Shown: positions 8,915 through 21,719, counted from the stretch's first letter. The stretch: 64,000 nt of DNA from Thiomonas arsenitoxydans (GCF_000253115.1 NC_014145.1:2666001-2730000); one strand, 5' to 3'. Numbers and translations are program-made. Notes: a model not told the origin generated them from the letters alone.

Positions 8915-10366
8915 ATGTCCTCAGCGATTTCCAACGTCCGCCCCGCCCCCGACCAAGTTCTGGCTGACATAGCCGACTACGTCCTCAAAACCGATCTGCA
9001 AAGCGCACTGGCTTATTCCACGGCGCGAAACTGTCTGATCGACACCCTGGGCTGCGGACTGGAAGCGCTGGAATACCCGGCCTGCACCAAGCTGCTCGGC
9101 CCCATCGTGCCCGGTACCGTGGTGCCGCACGGCGCCAAGGTGCCCGGCACCCAGTTCCAGCTCGATCCGGTGCAGGCCGCGTTCAATATCGGCGCGATGA
9201 TCCGCTGGCTGGACTTCAACGACACCTGGCTGGCGGCCGAATGGGGCCACCCGTCCGACAATCTGGGCGGCATCCTGGCTGTGGCCGACTGGCTCAGCCG
9301 CAACGCCGTAGCCGCGGGCAAGCCGCCGCTGACCATGCGCGACGTGCTCACCGCCATGATCCAGGCGCATGAAATCCAGGGCGTGATCGCGCTGGAAAAC
9401 AGCTTCAACAAGGTCGGCCTCGATCATGTGGTGCTGGTCAAGGTGGCCACCACCGCCGTGGTCGCGCGCATGCTGGGTCTGTCGCGCGACGAAATCATCA
9501 ACGCCGTGTCACTGGCCTGGGTGGACGGGCAGAGCCTGCGCACCTACCGCCACGCGCCCAACACCGGCAGCCGCAAGAGCTGGGCCGCGGGCGACGCCAC
9601 CAGCCGCGGCGTGCGTCTGGCGCTCATCGCCAAGACCGGCGAAATGGGCTACCCCAGCGTGCTCACCGCCAAGACCTGGGGTTTTTACGACGTGAGCTTC
9701 GGCGGCAAGCCGTTCAAGTTCCAGCGCCCCTATGGCAGCTATGTGATGGAGAACGTGCTGTTCAAGATCAGCTTCCCGGCCGAGTTCCACAGCCAGACCG
9801 CGGTGGAGGCGGCCATGACGCTGCACCAGCAACTTCGCGCTGCGGGCAAGAGCCCGGAAGACATCGCCAGCATCGTCATCCGCACGCATGAGGCCTGTAT
9901 CCGCATCATCGACAAGAAGGGCCCGCTGAACAACCCGGCCGACCGCGACCATTGCATTCAATACATGGTGGCGGTGCCGCTGCTGTTCGGCCGCCTCACT
10001 GCGGGCGATTACGAAGACACGGTCGCCGCCGACCCGCGCATCGATGCCCTGCGCGAAAAAATCGTCTGCGTCGAAGACCCGCAATACACCCGCGACTACC
10101 ACGACCCGGAAAAGCGCTCCATCGCCAATGCCCTGACCGTGACCCTGAAGGACGGCTCGGTGCTGCCCGAGGTGGCCGTGGAATATCCCATCGGCCACAA
10201 GCGCCGACGCGCCGACGGCATCCCTCTGCTCGAAGCCAAGTTCCGCACCAACCTGGCACGGCGCTTTCCGGGCAAACAACAAAAAGCCATTCTCGACGTG
10301 TCGCTGGATCAGAACTTGCTCGAATCCATGCCTGTGCACGACTACGTTGATCTGTACGTCATCTGA
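8915..10366 (+). CDS. prpD: 2-methylcitrate dehydratase
   Basis: MmgE/PrpD-family enzyme dehydrating 2-methylcitrate to 2-methylaconitate. The 483-residue length is typical. Recognisable stretches are [12 protein letters not shown] near residue 40, [22 protein letters not shown] near 95, and [14 protein letters not shown] near 290. It does not need an Fe-S cluster. The next gene encodes an aconitase that can complete the hydration step. Confidence 0.95.
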   Translation: MSSAISNVRPAPDQVLADIADYVLKTDLQSALAYSTARNCLIDTLGCGLEALEYPACTKLLGPIVPGTVVPHGAKVPGTQFQLDPVQAAFNIGAMIRWLDFNDTWLAAEWGHPSDNLGGILAVADWLSRNAVAAGKPPLTMRDVLTAMIQAHEIQGVIALENSFNKVGLDHVVLVKVATTAVVARMLGLSRDEIINAVSLAWVDGQSLRTYRHAPNTGSRKSWAAGDATSRGVRLALIAKTGEMGYPSVLTAKTWGFYDVSFGGKPFKFQRPYGSYVMENVLFKISFPAEFHSQTAVEAAMTLHQQLRAAGKSPEDIASIVIRTHEACIRIIDKKGPLNNPADRDHCIQYMVAVPLLFGRLTAGDYEDTVAADPRIDALREKIVCVEDPQYTRDYHDPEKRSIANALTVTLKDGSVLPEVAVEYPIGHKRRRADGIPLLEAKFRTNLARRFPGKQQKAILDVSLDQNLLESMPVHDYVDLYVI

Positions 10367-10380
10367 CCTCGGAGACCTCC

Positions 10381-13128
<2,748 letters not shown>

Positions 13129-13152
13129 GCGCTCTCGCCACAGCGCACCCGC

Positions 13153-14406
13153 ATGACAGACGCCGCACCGATCCCCGACGTTCTCGTGGTCGGATCGGGC
13201 CCGGCGGGCGCCATGGTGGCGCGCGATTTGGCCCGCGCCGGTGCGCGGGTGCGCATTCTGGAACAGGGCTCGGGGCCGCCTCCCGGCACCAACTTGCTTA
13301 AGCTGCTGCGCCGCAAGGAGGCGATGCACATCGCGCCCGGCGTGGTGCTGCTGCGCAGCCTGCGGGTGGGCGGCGGATCGGTCACCTTCTATCACACCGC
13401 CACGCCTCCGCCGCTGGCGATGTTTGCCCGTCACGGCATCGACCTTGCCGGAGCGCTCGAACGGGTGCAGTCCGAACTGCCGCACGCCCCTTTGCGCGAC
13501 GATCTGCTCACGCCGATTCCTTCCCTGCTGATGCAGGCCGGAGAGTCTCTGGGTCTGCCCTGGCAGCCGCTGCCCAAGATGATCGACCAATCGCGCTGCG
13601 CACAGGGCATCTGCCCGCCGGAGGCCTTCTGGTCGGCGCAGACGCTGTTGCAGCAGGCGATCCGCCACGGCGCGGATCTGCAGACCGGCGTTCGGGTCAC
13701 GCGCGTGCTGTTCGACCAGGGCCGGGCCATCGGGGTGGAAGCGCAACACCAGGGCGGCGCGGCGCAAATCTTCCGCGCGGGACGGGTGATTCTGAGTGCG
13801 GGCGGCATTGCCAGCCCGGCCATCCTGCAGCACAGCGGCGTGGAGCAGGCGGGTGACGGTTTTTTCTGCGACCCGCTGCGCATTGTCATGGGCCATGTGC
13901 CGGCCATGAGGCGCGCGCACGACATCTCCATGTCGGCGGGCTATTTCAACGCTGACGCGGGCTACATGCTGTCGGACATCACCATTCCGGCCAATTTTTT
14001 CCGCGCCTTCACCTGGGCGGCCGGTCGGCCCGATCAGTTGCTCAGCTACGGCCACACGGCGATGATCATGGTGAAAATCCGCGACGACATCGAAGGCCGC
14101 ATCGACCCGCACGGGCGCCCCTGGCGGCGCTTCGGGCCGGGCGATCGGCTGAAAATGCGCGCGGGCGTGGAGCAGGCGCGCGCGGTGCTGAAGGCCGCCG
14201 GTTCGGGCAAACCTTATGTGTCGCCCTGGGTGGCGGCGCACCCCGGTGGCAGCGTGCGTCTGGGCGAGATGCTCGACGAAAACCTGAGCTGCCATAGCCC
14301 TAATCTGCATGTGTGCGACGCCTCGGTCATTCCCGAGCCCTGGGGGCTGCCGCCCACCCTCACCCTGCTGGCGCTGGGCAGTGAACTTGCCCGGCGTTTG
14401 TTATGA
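13153..14406 (+). CDS. GMC-type FAD-dependent oxidoreductase
   Basis: Probable flavoprotein alcohol/sugar oxidoreductase; substrate unknown. The Rossmann FAD motif VVGSGPAGAMVARDLA begins at about residue 11. The C-terminus has the GMC pattern AAHPGGSVRLG followed by DASVIPEPWGLPPTLTLLAL, where the usual NPT motif reads PPT. At 417 residues it is shorter than typical 500-plus GMC enzymes, consistent with a trimmed substrate domain. It starts 25 bp after acnA and may be read through from that operon. Confidence 0.75.
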   Translation: MTDAAPIPDVLVVGSGPAGAMVARDLARAGARVRILEQGSGPPPGTNLLKLLRRKEAMHIAPGVVLLRSLRVGGGSVTFYHTATPPPLAMFARHGIDLAGALERVQSELPHAPLRDDLLTPIPSLLMQAGESLGLPWQPLPKMIDQSRCAQGICPPEAFWSAQTLLQQAIRHGADLQTGVRVTRVLFDQGRAIGVEAQHQGGAAQIFRAGRVILSAGGIASPAILQHSGVEQAGDGFFCDPLRIVMGHVPAMRRAHDISMSAGYFNADAGYMLSDITIPANFFRAFTWAAGRPDQLLSYGHTAMIMVKIRDDIEGRIDPHGRPWRRFGPGDRLKMRAGVEQARAVLKAAGSGKPYVSPWVAAHPGGSVRLGEMLDENLSCHSPNLHVCDASVIPEPWGLPPTLTLLALGSELARRLL

Positions 14407-14414
14407 GAAAAGCT

Positions 14415-14783
14415 TCAAAAACGGGATAGCGCGGCGCGCCAATCTGCTTCGTCAAACCCGACCAAAAGCTGCCCACCGGCCTCGACCACGGGCCGTTTGA
14501 TGGCGCTGGGATGCTGCGCCAGAACCGCCACCGCGCTGGGCGCATCGACCACGCGGGCCTGCATAGCTGCATCGAGCTTGCGCCAGGTGGTGCCGCGCTT
14601 GTTCAGCAGCGCCTCCCAGCCGACGGCCTCGGCCCAGGCTGAAATCTGCGCGGCACTGGGCGGGGTTTTCTTGAAATCGACAAACTGAAAATCCACGCCC
14701 TGCGCCTGCAGCCACTGCCGCGCCCGCTTGACAGTGTCGCACTGGGTCAGGCCATATACCGTCAAAACCGGCGATGCGTTCAT
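14415..14783 (-). CDS. ArsC/Spx-family (YffB-like) protein
   Basis: Thioredoxin-fold protein of the arsenate-reductase-like family; the physiological substrate is unclear. It has 122 residues starting [17 protein letters not shown] with the reactive cysteine at C15. The family pattern KRARQWL follows, with a late KRPVVEAGG corresponding to the arginine/proline motif. A single CxxS-less active site favours the YffB-like branch over true ArsC. The ATG overlaps the yaaA stop (ATGA), so the two are translationally coupled. Confidence 0.85.
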   Translation of the reverse strand: MNASPVLTVYGLTQCDTVKRARQWLQAQGVDFQFVDFKKTPPSAAQISAWAEAVGWEALLNKRGTTWRKLDAAMQARVVDAPSAVAVLAQHPSAIKRPVVEAGGQLLVGFDEADWRAALSRF

Positions 14784-15568
14784 GCGGAAACCTTGTCGCG
14801 GCGGAAAACCCACTGATCAATCTTGGATGCCTCGGGCACGAAGCGGTAGCCGTCGCTGTCGAACGCCTTGAGCGCATCCACCTGAGTCAATCGATGCTCA
14901 ATGACGTAGCGGGCCATCAGCCCGCGCGCGCGCTTGGCGTAAAAGCTCACGATTTTGTAGCCGGTCTGGGGCGTGCCGTCCTGAAACACCGGCTGCACCA
15001 CGCGCGCCTTGAGCGCTTTGCGATCCACGCTACGGAAGTATTCGTCGGAAGCCAGATTCACCAGCACCGGCTCGCCCTTGCCGCCAGCCAATTCGGCGTT
15101 GAGGTTTTCGGCGATTTGCGTCCCCCAGTAGGCGTACAAATCCTTGCCCTTGGTATTGGGCCAGGCCGTGCCCATCTCCAGGCGGTAGGGCCGCATGAGA
15201 TCGAGCGGGCGCAGCACGCCGTAAAGCCCGCTGAGCACGCGCAGATGCTGCTGTGCCCATTGCAGATCGGCTTCACTCAGACTGCGGGCATCGAGCCCTT
15301 CGTACACATCGCCATTGAATGCCAACACCGCCTGCTTGCTGTCTTCAGGGGTAAAGCTGGGCCGCCAGTCGGCAAAGCGCGCCGCATTGAGCGCAGCGAG
15401 CTTGTCGGAAATGCCCATGAGTGCGCTGAGCTGCTGCGGGCTCTGCTTGCGCAGCCCGTCGACCAATACCTTGGCCTGTTCGATGAACTGAGGTTGGGTG
15501 GCAATGGACGTGATGGGCGGGGTGGTGTAGTCGAGCGATTTGGCGGGGGACAGGACCATCAACAGCAT
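14780..15568 (-). CDS. yaaA: Peroxide stress protein YaaA (DUF328/UPF0246)
   Basis: Family member that lowers intracellular free iron during peroxide stress and binds DNA in E. coli. The N-terminal signature [11 protein letters not shown] is clear, with later motifs [14 protein letters not shown] and [14 protein letters not shown]. The start is placed at [11 protein letters not shown], giving 262 residues, in line with about 257 in E. coli; a 10-residue longer start is possible. The adjacent ahpF/ahpC genes fit a peroxide-defence context. Confidence 0.92.
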   Translation of the reverse strand: MLLMVLSPAKSLDYTTPPITSIATQPQFIEQAKVLVDGLRKQSPQQLSALMGISDKLAALNAARFADWRPSFTPEDSKQAVLAFNGDVYEGLDARSLSEADLQWAQQHLRVLSGLYGVLRPLDLMRPYRLEMGTAWPNTKGKDLYAYWGTQIAENLNAELAGGKGEPVLVNLASDEYFRSVDRKALKARVVQPVFQDGTPQTGYKIVSFYAKRARGLMARYVIEHRLTQVDALKAFDSDGYRFVPEASKIDQWVFRRDKVSA

Positions 15569-15634
15569 GTCGGTTCTCACAAAGTCAGAGTGCTGCACAA
15601 GTGTATCGACGGCCTGCCCCGCGCAGTTATCCCA

Positions 15635-17224
15635 TCAGGCGGCCACGGCTTCGGCCATCTGCGGCGCCGGGGTGCGGATGAGATAGTCAAAGGCGCTGAG
15701 CGCGGCCTTGGCGCCATCACCCGCGGCGATGACGATCTGCTTGTAGGGCACGGTCGTCACGTCGCCCGCCGCCATGATGCCGGGCACCGAGGTCTGGCCT
15801 TTGGCATCCACCACAATTTCGCCGAATCGGCTGAGTTCGACCACGCCTTTGAGCCACTCGGTGTTGGGCACCAGGCCGATTTGCACGAACACGCCCTCCA
15901 ACTCCAGATGATGGCTGGCGCCGCTTGCGCGGTCGGTGTAGGTGAGGCCGTTGACCTTGCTGCCGTCGCCGGTGATTTCGGTGGTTTGCGCGTTGGTGTG
16001 AATGGTGACGTTGGGCAGGCTGCGCAGCTTGCTCACCAGCACCGCGTCAGCGCGTAGCTCGGGCGCGAATTCCAGCAGAGTGACATGCGCCACCAGACCC
16101 GCCAGATCGATGGCGGCTTCCACGCCCGAGTTGCCCCCGCCGATCACGCTCACCCGCTTGCCCTTGAACAGCGGGCCATCGCAATGCGGGCAGTACGCCA
16201 CGCCCTTGTTGCGGTACTGCGCTTCGCCCGGCACGTTCACATTGCGCCAGCGCGCGCCGGTAGAGAGGATGACGCTGCGCGCCTGCAGGCGGCCGCCATG
16301 GGCAAACTGCACGCCGATCAACCCACCTTCGTGCTCTGCGGGAATGAGCTTTTCGGCGCGCTGTTGATTGAGAATCTCCACGCCGTATTGCCGCACATGC
16401 GCTTCGAGCGCCATGCCGAATTTCGGACCATCGGTTTCCAGCACCGAGATGTAGTTTTCGATCGCCAATGTGTCGTTGACCTGTCCGCCGAAACGCTCGG
16501 CTGCCAGCCCCACGCGAATGCCCTTGCGCGCCGCGTAAACCGCGGCAGCCGCGCCAGCGGGGCCGCCGCCCACAATCAGCACGTCGTAAGGCGCTTTGGC
16601 GTTGAGCTTGGCGGCGTCGCGCTGCGCAGAGCCGGTGTCGAGCTTGGCGACGATCTCCTCCACATCCATGCGCCCGCTGCCGAACAGCTCGCCATTGAGA
16701 TACACGGTGGGCACCGCCATGATCTGCCGCGACTCGACCTCGCTCTGATACAGCGCACCGTCGATCACCACCGTTTGCACGCGCGGGTTGAACACCGCCA
16801 TGAGCGACAGCGCCTGCACTACGTCCGGGCAGTTATGGCAGCTCAGCGACATATACACCTCGAAGCGATAGTCGCCGTCGAGCTGGCGAATCGCCTCGAG
16901 GGTCTCAGCCTCGACCTTGGGCGGATGGCCGCCAGTCCACAGCAACGCCAGCACCAGCGAGGTGAACTCATGGCCCAGAGGAATCGCGGCAAACCGCAGA
17001 TGCTGCGCCGGGCCCGAGACACGCTCCAGAGCGAAGGACGGGCGCCGCGCGTCGGTGCCGTCGAATCGCACCGAAATCTTGTCGGACAGGCTCGCGATCT
17101 GCTCCAGCAGGGTGCGCATCTGCGCCGCGTTCTCGCTATCGTCCAGAGAGGCGACAAGGGTGAATGGCTGAGAGACGCGCTCCAGGTAAGCCTTGAGTTG
17201 GGAAAGCAGGGTGTCGTCGAGCAT
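15635..17224 (-). CDS. ahpF: Alkyl hydroperoxide reductase subunit F
   Basis: NADH-dependent flavoprotein that re-reduces AhpC. It has 529 residues. The N-terminal tandem thioredoxin-fold domain carries the redox pair CHNC (C129/C132). An FAD motif [12 protein letters not shown] begins at about 218, and the thioredoxin-reductase-like active site CPHC is at C345/C348. The start is taken at [10 protein letters not shown] after an AAGGAG site; an 80-residue upstream extension has no family support. It lies downstream of ahpC. Confidence 0.96.
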   Translation of the reverse strand: MLDDTLLSQLKAYLERVSQPFTLVASLDDSENAAQMRTLLEQIASLSDKISVRFDGTDARRPSFALERVSGPAQHLRFAAIPLGHEFTSLVLALLWTGGHPPKVEAETLEAIRQLDGDYRFEVYMSLSCHNCPDVVQALSLMAVFNPRVQTVVIDGALYQSEVESRQIMAVPTVYLNGELFGSGRMDVEEIVAKLDTGSAQRDAAKLNAKAPYDVLIVGGGPAGAAAAVYAARKGIRVGLAAERFGGQVNDTLAIENYISVLETDGPKFGMALEAHVRQYGVEILNQQRAEKLIPAEHEGGLIGVQFAHGGRLQARSVILSTGARWRNVNVPGEAQYRNKGVAYCPHCDGPLFKGKRVSVIGGGNSGVEAAIDLAGLVAHVTLLEFAPELRADAVLVSKLRSLPNVTIHTNAQTTEITGDGSKVNGLTYTDRASGASHHLELEGVFVQIGLVPNTEWLKGVVELSRFGEIVVDAKGQTSVPGIMAAGDVTTVPYKQIVIAAGDGAKAALSAFDYLIRTPAPQMAEAVAA

Positions 17225-17274
17225 GGCGTGCTCCTTCGGGATGCGGGTGGGGGTCGGGCAGGAATAGGCCACTG

Positions 17275-17301
17275 CTTCGCACGGCGGATTGCCGTGCGAA
17301 G
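17275..17301. other. Strong hairpin between ahpC and ahpF
   Basis: CTTCGCACGGC and GCCGTGCGAAG form a perfect 11-bp stem around a 5-base loop. No T-run follows in the direction of transcription. It is therefore more likely an RNA stabiliser or processing site, allowing more ahpC than ahpF, than a full terminator. Confidence 0.6.
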
Positions 17302-17369
17302 TGCGCCGATTCAAAAGGCTACTGCCTGACCCAACGACTGCCAGGTCAGGCGCAGCGATGAGCCGACAA

Positions 17370-17933
17370 TCAGATCTTGCCGACCAGATCCAGCGAAGGC
17401 TTGAGCGTGGCCGCGCCTTGCTTCCACTTGGCCGGGCAGACTTCGCCCGGATGCGAGGCCACATACTGCGCGGCCTGCACCTTACGCAGCAGTTCCTTGG
17501 CGTCGCGGCCGATGCCGTTGTCGTGGATTTCGCACAGCTTGATCACGCCTTCCGGGTTGATCAGGAAGGTGCCGCGCAGCGCCAGGCCTTCTTCTTCGAT
17601 CATCACATCGAAGTTGCGGGTCAGCGCGCCGGTCGGGTCGCCGATCATCGGATAGTTCACCTTCTTGATCGCTTCGGAGGTGTCGTGCCAGGCTTTGTGG
17701 GCGAAATGCGTATCCGTCGAAACGCTGTAAATTTCCACCCCAAGAGCCTTGAAAGTGTCGTAGTTGTCGGCCAGGTCTTCAAGCTCGGTCGGGCAGACAA
17801 AGGTGAAGTCGGCGGGGTAGAACACCACGACCGACCATTTGCCCTTCAGGCTGGCCTCGGTCACGTCGAAAAACTTGCCGTTCTGGAAAGCGGTGGCCTT
17901 GAAAGGTTTGACTTCAGTGTTGATCAAAGACAT
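17370..17933 (-). CDS. ahpC: Alkyl hydroperoxide reductase subunit C (2-Cys peroxiredoxin)
   Basis: Reduces organic hydroperoxides and H2O2. It is 187 residues, identical in length to the E. coli protein. The peroxidatic cysteine is in DFTFVCPTE (C47) and the resolving cysteine in EVCPAKW (C166). The start is [11 protein letters not shown]; the longer in-frame reading is upstream leader. A predicted OxyR site lies 115-151 bp upstream. AhpF is encoded next on the same strand. Confidence 0.97.
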   Translation of the reverse strand: MSLINTEVKPFKATAFQNGKFFDVTEASLKGKWSVVVFYPADFTFVCPTELEDLADNYDTFKALGVEIYSVSTDTHFAHKAWHDTSEAIKKVNYPMIGDPTGALTRNFDVMIEEEGLALRGTFLINPEGVIKLCEIHDNGIGRDAKELLRKVQAAQYVASHPGEVCPAKWKQGAATLKPSLDLVGKI

Positions 17934-18047
17934 GTGAAACTCCTTGAGGTTGCTGTTGACGTTCGGCTGTCGCCGACCTTGTAGAGAAGGTTTTACCTTC
18001 ATTTATGTTGCAGTGCACACTGTAGAGAACGCGTCCCTGAACGTCCA

Positions 18048-18084
18048 ATGGACACTTTCAATTCAGGCTATAGAAGGCCCCTAT
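18048..18084. promoter_or_regulatory. Candidate OxyR binding site upstream of ahpC
   Basis: Four elements ATGG, CAAT, ATAG and CTAT are each separated by exactly 7 bp, matching 14 of 16 core bases of the OxyR pattern ATAG-N7-CTAT-N7-ATAG-N7-CTAT. It lies between ahpC and the divergent dehydrogenase gene. OxyR control of ahpC is well established in proteobacteria. No oxyR gene is in this window. Confidence 0.6.
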
Positions 18085-18185
18085 GCCTTCCTTATCCTTG
18101 CTTATGCCGCTCGCCCTTTCGTCCACCTTTGCCGATATTTTGAGGCCGCGAAGCAAAAGGCAAATCAAACTCTAACTTGTCCGAC

Positions 18186-19079
18186 ATGACGACTTCAATT
18201 GCTTTCATCGGCCTGGGTGCCATGGGTGCGCCCATGCTGGGCCATTTGCTGCAACTGGGCTGCAGCGCCAAAGCCTATGCCCGCAGCGACAGCAGCCGCA
18301 CTGCCGCGGCCGAGCTGGGCGTTCAGCTTTGCGCCAGCCCGGCAGAGGCCGCGCGCGGCGCCGAATTCATTTTCACCAACGTCACCTCGACCGAAGACGT
18401 GCGCAATGTGCTCTGCGGGCCGGAGGGCGCTATGCATGGCGCACAGCCCGGCGCGGTGTGCGTTGACCACAGCACCATCTCACCGGAAGGGGCGCGTGAA
18501 ATCGGGCAGGCCCTGCGGGCCGCCGGGCTGCATTTTCTCGACGCCCCCGTGTCGGGCGGCGTGAACGGCGCGAAGCAAGCCAGCCTGAGCATCATGGTCG
18601 GCGGCGATGCCGCAGTGTTCGCCCGCTCCCTTCCCTTGCTGCGCGCCCTCGGCCAAAACGTGCGCCACCTCGGGCCCAGCGGCAGCGGCCAGGTGGCCAA
18701 GGCCTGCAATCAACTCATTCAGGTCGTCACCATCGAAGCCATCGCCGAGGCTTTGCTTTATGCCACGCGGCAAGGCGTGGACGCCCACGCGGTGCTCGGC
18801 GCCATTTCCACAGGTTTTGCCGGCAGCCGCATGCTCGATCTGATGGGCCCGAAAATGGCGCAGCGCGATTTCGCCGCGGGCATCGAAGCCCGGCTGCACG
18901 CCAAGGACTTCGGCCTGATCGCCGCATCGGCCCAGGCCGCCGGGCTGCATCTGCCCGCACTGGAACAGGTACAGCGCCAGCTCGATGCGCTGATGCAATC
19001 CGGCTGGGGACGGGACGACACCTCCAGCCTGTTGCGGGTGCTGGAGTCGCAACAGGACGGGCTCAATCGGCCGGAGTGA
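18186..19079 (+). CDS. NAD(P)-dependent beta-hydroxyacid dehydrogenase
   Basis: 3-hydroxyisobutyrate dehydrogenase family member (HIBADH/tartronate semialdehyde reductase-like); substrate not determinable. It has 297 residues. The N-terminal Rossmann motif FIGLGAMGAPM is at about 7-17, the substrate-binding stretch DAPVSGGVNGAK at about 119-130, and the catalytic lysine in QVAKACNQL at K172. A TTG nine bases earlier is an alternative start. Its 3' end overlaps that of the convergent hydrolase gene by 17 bp. Confidence 0.88.
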   Translation: MTTSIAFIGLGAMGAPMLGHLLQLGCSAKAYARSDSSRTAAAELGVQLCASPAEAARGAEFIFTNVTSTEDVRNVLCGPEGAMHGAQPGAVCVDHSTISPEGAREIGQALRAAGLHFLDAPVSGGVNGAKQASLSIMVGGDAAVFARSLPLLRALGQNVRHLGPSGSGQVAKACNQLIQVVTIEAIAEALLYATRQGVDAHAVLGAISTGFAGSRMLDLMGPKMAQRDFAAGIEARLHAKDFGLIAASAQAAGLHLPALEQVQRQLDALMQSGWGRDDTSSLLRVLESQQDGLNRPE

Positions 19080-19989
19080 GGTCTTGCGCGGAATCGACGG
19101 TGTTGGCGGCGTCGGCCGTTTCGCTCACGCGCTCGCGCTCTCGCGTCCCGATCAGATCCCACAGACGGCTGTGCAACGCAGACCCCGGCTGCGCCAGCGC
19201 GTCCAGCGCCGAAAAGTGATGCGCGCCCGGAGCGACCAGCGTCTTGCCCGATCCGGGCCAGTGGCGGTGCATCAACCGGGCCTGCGCGTGAAAAGCCTCA
19301 GACTCGTCAGCGCCCACCGCCAAGGCCAGCGCAGCCGGCCCGGCGGGAGGTAACCACGCCGGCGACATCGCCCGCGCCGAATGTTGCGTGAGCTTCAGAT
19401 CGCGCTGCAAAAACGCCGTCTTGCGCACCGCCTCCAGGTCGTACACCCCCGACAACGCGAGAGCCCCCGCTGGAATCTGGGCCGGCAGATCGTCGCCGTA
19501 CCAATCGAAGCGGCAGGCCAGCATCATGGCCGCCAGATGCGCGCCCGCAGAATGCCCCGCCAGAACGATGCGCGAACGATCCACGCCAAAGTCTTCCGCC
19601 CGGCGCCAGACCCACGCCAGCGCCTGCACCACATCGCCCACGATCTGCTGCAACGTCGCCCCGGGGGCAAGCGCGTAATTCACCACCACCACATGCACTC
19701 CGCGCGCCACGAACGGCGGCGCGATGAAACTGTGATCAGCCTTGTCCAGCGAACGCCACCAGCCGCCGTGGATGAACACCAGACAGGGCGCCAACCCCGT
19801 CGCGGCCGGGGCGAACCAGTCCAGCGTCTGCGCAATCGAATCGCCATACGGCAGATCGAGCAGGCAGGGCCAGTTCAACCGCGCCTCCTGCGAGTCGCGC
19901 TTCCAGCGCGCGAGATAGTCGGCCCAGTCGGGCACCAGCTCACGATTGTTGAATTGGCGGTCGAGCACCGCAGCGTCGTAACGCATCAT
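19063..19989 (-). CDS. Alpha/beta hydrolase, kynurenine formamidase-like
   Basis: Probable esterase or amidase. The 308-residue protein has the oxyanion motif HGGWW at about 74-78 and the nucleophile elbow GHSAGAH with S147. The HGGxW pattern and overall length resemble bacterial BD-FAE/kynurenine formamidase-like hydrolases. No kynurenine genes are nearby, so the substrate is open. The C-terminal tail after about residue 285 is low complexity. Confidence 0.8.
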   Translation of the reverse strand: MMRYDAAVLDRQFNNRELVPDWADYLARWKRDSQEARLNWPCLLDLPYGDSIAQTLDWFAPAATGLAPCLVFIHGGWWRSLDKADHSFIAPPFVARGVHVVVVNYALAPGATLQQIVGDVVQALAWVWRRAEDFGVDRSRIVLAGHSAGAHLAAMMLACRFDWYGDDLPAQIPAGALALSGVYDLEAVRKTAFLQRDLKLTQHSARAMSPAWLPPAGPAALALAVGADESEAFHAQARLMHRHWPGSGKTLVAPGAHHFSALDALAQPGSALHSRLWDLIGTRERERVSETADAANTVDSAQDLTPAD

Positions 19990-20122
19990 CCCACCCCACC
20001 GGGTTCGAATACGGATTTATGACGGCTTGATGGTAGGCCGGGAAGTCGCACCTCACCACCTGAGATACCGTTCGTTACCAATCACCCACCCCCGGCAATC
20101 GATCCCGCTTCCCGGCGTCGGT

Positions 20123-20128
20123 TATGAT
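20123..20128 (+). promoter_or_regulatory. Likely -10 element of the tRNA-Ala promoter
   Basis: TATGAT lies 11 bp upstream of the tRNA 5' end, the right place for a sigma-70 -10 box. A good -35 box at 17 bp spacing is not evident. Confidence 0.4.
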
Positions 20129-20138
20129 TTTGCTTTTC

Positions 20139-20214
20139 GGGCCGATAGCTCAGCTGGGAGAGCGCTGCGTTCGCAATGCAGAGGTCGGGAGTTCGATCCT
20201 CCTTCGGTCCACCA
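20139..20214 (+). tRNA. tRNA-Ala, anticodon CGC
   Basis: This 76-nt cloverleaf has acceptor stem GGGCCGA pairing with TCGGTCC, a D arm starting GCTC, anticodon stem CTGCG/TGCAG around loop TTCGCAA (anticodon CGC, reading GCG), a T arm with TTCGATC, and an encoded CCA. Its 3' end is the apparent integration target of the element that follows. Confidence 0.96.
20201..20214 (+). repeat. attL core (3' end of tRNA-Ala)
   Basis: CCTTCGGTCCACCA is the end of the tRNA. A near copy with one T missing is at 28655-28667. Integrases of this family commonly recombine within tRNA 3' ends, leaving the gene intact. Confidence 0.6.
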
Positions 20215-20239
20215 TCAACACGTTCGTAGCAGTACGCAG

Positions 20240-20285
20240 AAGGCCGTAAAGCAAAGAGAAATCAACGCTTTACGGCCTTTTTTCG
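20240..20285 (+). terminator. Element-borne terminator behind the tRNA
   Basis: AAGGCCGTAAAGC and GCTTTACGGCCTT form a perfect 13-bp stem (20240-20252 with 20267-20279) with a 14-base loop, followed by TTTT. It is flanked by direct repeats CGTTCGTAGCAGT at 20221-20233 and 20284-20296. It would terminate tRNA transcription in place of the displaced native terminator. Confidence 0.75.
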
Positions 20286-20328
20286 TTCGTAGCAGTGCGC
20301 CGCAGTGCGTTGACAGCCGGTATTTCCT

Positions 20329-20387
20329 GACGGTATCTTGGACGGTATCCCGTCTTTTTTGACGGTATCGACCGAGGAAATACCGTC
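20329..20387 (+). repeat. Integrase arm-type sites, left end
   Basis: GACGGTAT occurs at 20329, 20341 and 20361, with an inverted copy ATACCGTC at 20380-20387 immediately before the integrase ATG. A weaker GCCGGTAT is at 20316, and one more exact copy lies inside the gene at 20477. Matching sites with the same 12-bp spacing occur at 28572 and 28584. The location also suggests integrase autoregulation. Confidence 0.65.
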
Positions 20388-21650
20388 ATGCCGCTGACAG
20401 ATACCGCCGTTCGCCAAGCCAAGCCGACCGACAAGCCGCGCAAGCTGCCCGACGAAAAAGGGCTGTACCTGCTGGTGACGGTATCCGGCGGCAAACTTTG
20501 GCGGTATGACTACCGCTTTGCGGGCAAGCGCAAGACGCTGGCGCTGGGCGCGTATCCCGATGTGACGCTATCCGAAGCCCGCAAGCGCCATGCAGATGCG
20601 CGTGCAATGCTTGCCGCTGATCCGCCCATTGACCCGGCAGACGCCAAACAACAGCGCAAAGCAGAACAGAAAGCCGAGGCAGAGCACGCTGCCCTGGTGA
20701 GCGAAGGCAAGCCGCTACCCGGCATGTTTGAAACCGTTGCACGCGACTGGATTGCACGCCACCTCGACGCCAAAGCCGCCAGCCATCGGGACAAGGTTGT
20801 CCGCCGCCTTGAGCGCGACGTGTTCCCCTATCTTGGCCGCCGCCCTGTTGCCGAAATCACCGCGCCGGACATCTTGGCCGTGCTGCGCCGGATTGAAGGC
20901 CGTGGCGTGCTGGAAACCGCGCACCGCGCGCAGCAGAACATCGGCCAAGTGATCCGCTATGCCATCGCCACAGGCTGCGCCGTCAACGATCCCACACAAG
21001 CCCTGCGCGGAGCATTGCCCGCCTACATCCCCAAACACATGGCTTCACCGGCAGATGATCCGCAGGCCGTGGGCGCCATCCTGCGCGCGCTCGACGCCTT
21101 CAAGGGCACGCCGATTGTGGCCACCGCCATCAAGCTGCTGCCGATGGTGTTTTGCAGGCCCGGCGAACTGCGCACCATGCGCTGGGAGGATGTTGACCTC
21201 GACCGCGCGCAGTGGCGCTACATCGTGAGCAAGACCAAGACGGAACATCTTGTTCCCCTGTCTCGGCAGGCCGTGGCGCTGCTGCGCGACCTGCACCCGC
21301 TGACAGGCCACTTGCCCGCAGGCTGGGTGTTCGTCGGACGCGCACCGACACAGCCCATGTCTGACGCCGCCATCAACGCCGCCTATCGACGCCTGGGCAT
21401 CGACACCCGCACCGAACTGACCGGGCATGGCTGGCGATCTGTGGCGCGCACCATCCTGCATGAACACCTGGGCTATGAGCCTGCCGTGATCGAACACCAG
21501 CTTGCGCACGCCGTGCCCGATGCGCTGGGCACCAGCTACAACCGGACGAAATTCCTCAAGCAGCGCCAGCAGATGATGCAGGCGTGGAGCGATTACCTCG
21601 ACAAACTCAAGACCGGCGCGGAAATCATTCCGATCCGTGGCGCAGCCTGA
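20388..21650 (+). CDS. Tyrosine-type site-specific integrase (P4-like)
   Basis: Catalyses integration and excision at the adjacent tRNA gene. It has 420 residues. The N-terminal DUF4102-type arm-binding domain (about 1-95) includes LPDEKGLYLLVT and LGAYPDVTLSEAR. The core-binding domain follows (about 105-190), then the catalytic domain with Arg in CRPGELRTMRW, the box II motif TGHGWRSVAR, a later LAHAVPD, and the nucleophile Tyr in GTSYNRTKF (about residue 385). It is complete and apparently intact. The gene starts directly at an inverted arm-type repeat. Confidence 0.95.
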   Translation: MPLTDTAVRQAKPTDKPRKLPDEKGLYLLVTVSGGKLWRYDYRFAGKRKTLALGAYPDVTLSEARKRHADARAMLAADPPIDPADAKQQRKAEQKAEAEHAALVSEGKPLPGMFETVARDWIARHLDAKAASHRDKVVRRLERDVFPYLGRRPVAEITAPDILAVLRRIEGRGVLETAHRAQQNIGQVIRYAIATGCAVNDPTQALRGALPAYIPKHMASPADDPQAVGAILRALDAFKGTPIVATAIKLLPMVFCRPGELRTMRWEDVDLDRAQWRYIVSKTKTEHLVPLSRQAVALLRDLHPLTGHLPAGWVFVGRAPTQPMSDAAINAAYRRLGIDTRTELTGHGWRSVARTILHEHLGYEPAVIEHQLAHAVPDALGTSYNRTKFLKQRQQMMQAWSDYLDKLKTGAEIIPIRGAA

Positions 21651-21663
21651 CGATCAACACCGC

Positions 21664-21719
21664 TGCCTGACGGTTTCAGGCAAAGCGGGCATCCCTGGTG
21701 CAGTCACACCGGGACGCCC
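21664..21719 (+). other. Two hairpins in the integrase downstream gap
   Basis: TGCCTGA/TCAGGCA (7-bp stem, 5-base loop, 21664-21682) is followed by a longer interrupted stem from GGGC (21687) to GCCC (21719), with inner arms TCCC/GGGA and GGTG/CACC. No T-run is present. They may be RNA stabilisers or attenuators. Confidence 0.4.
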
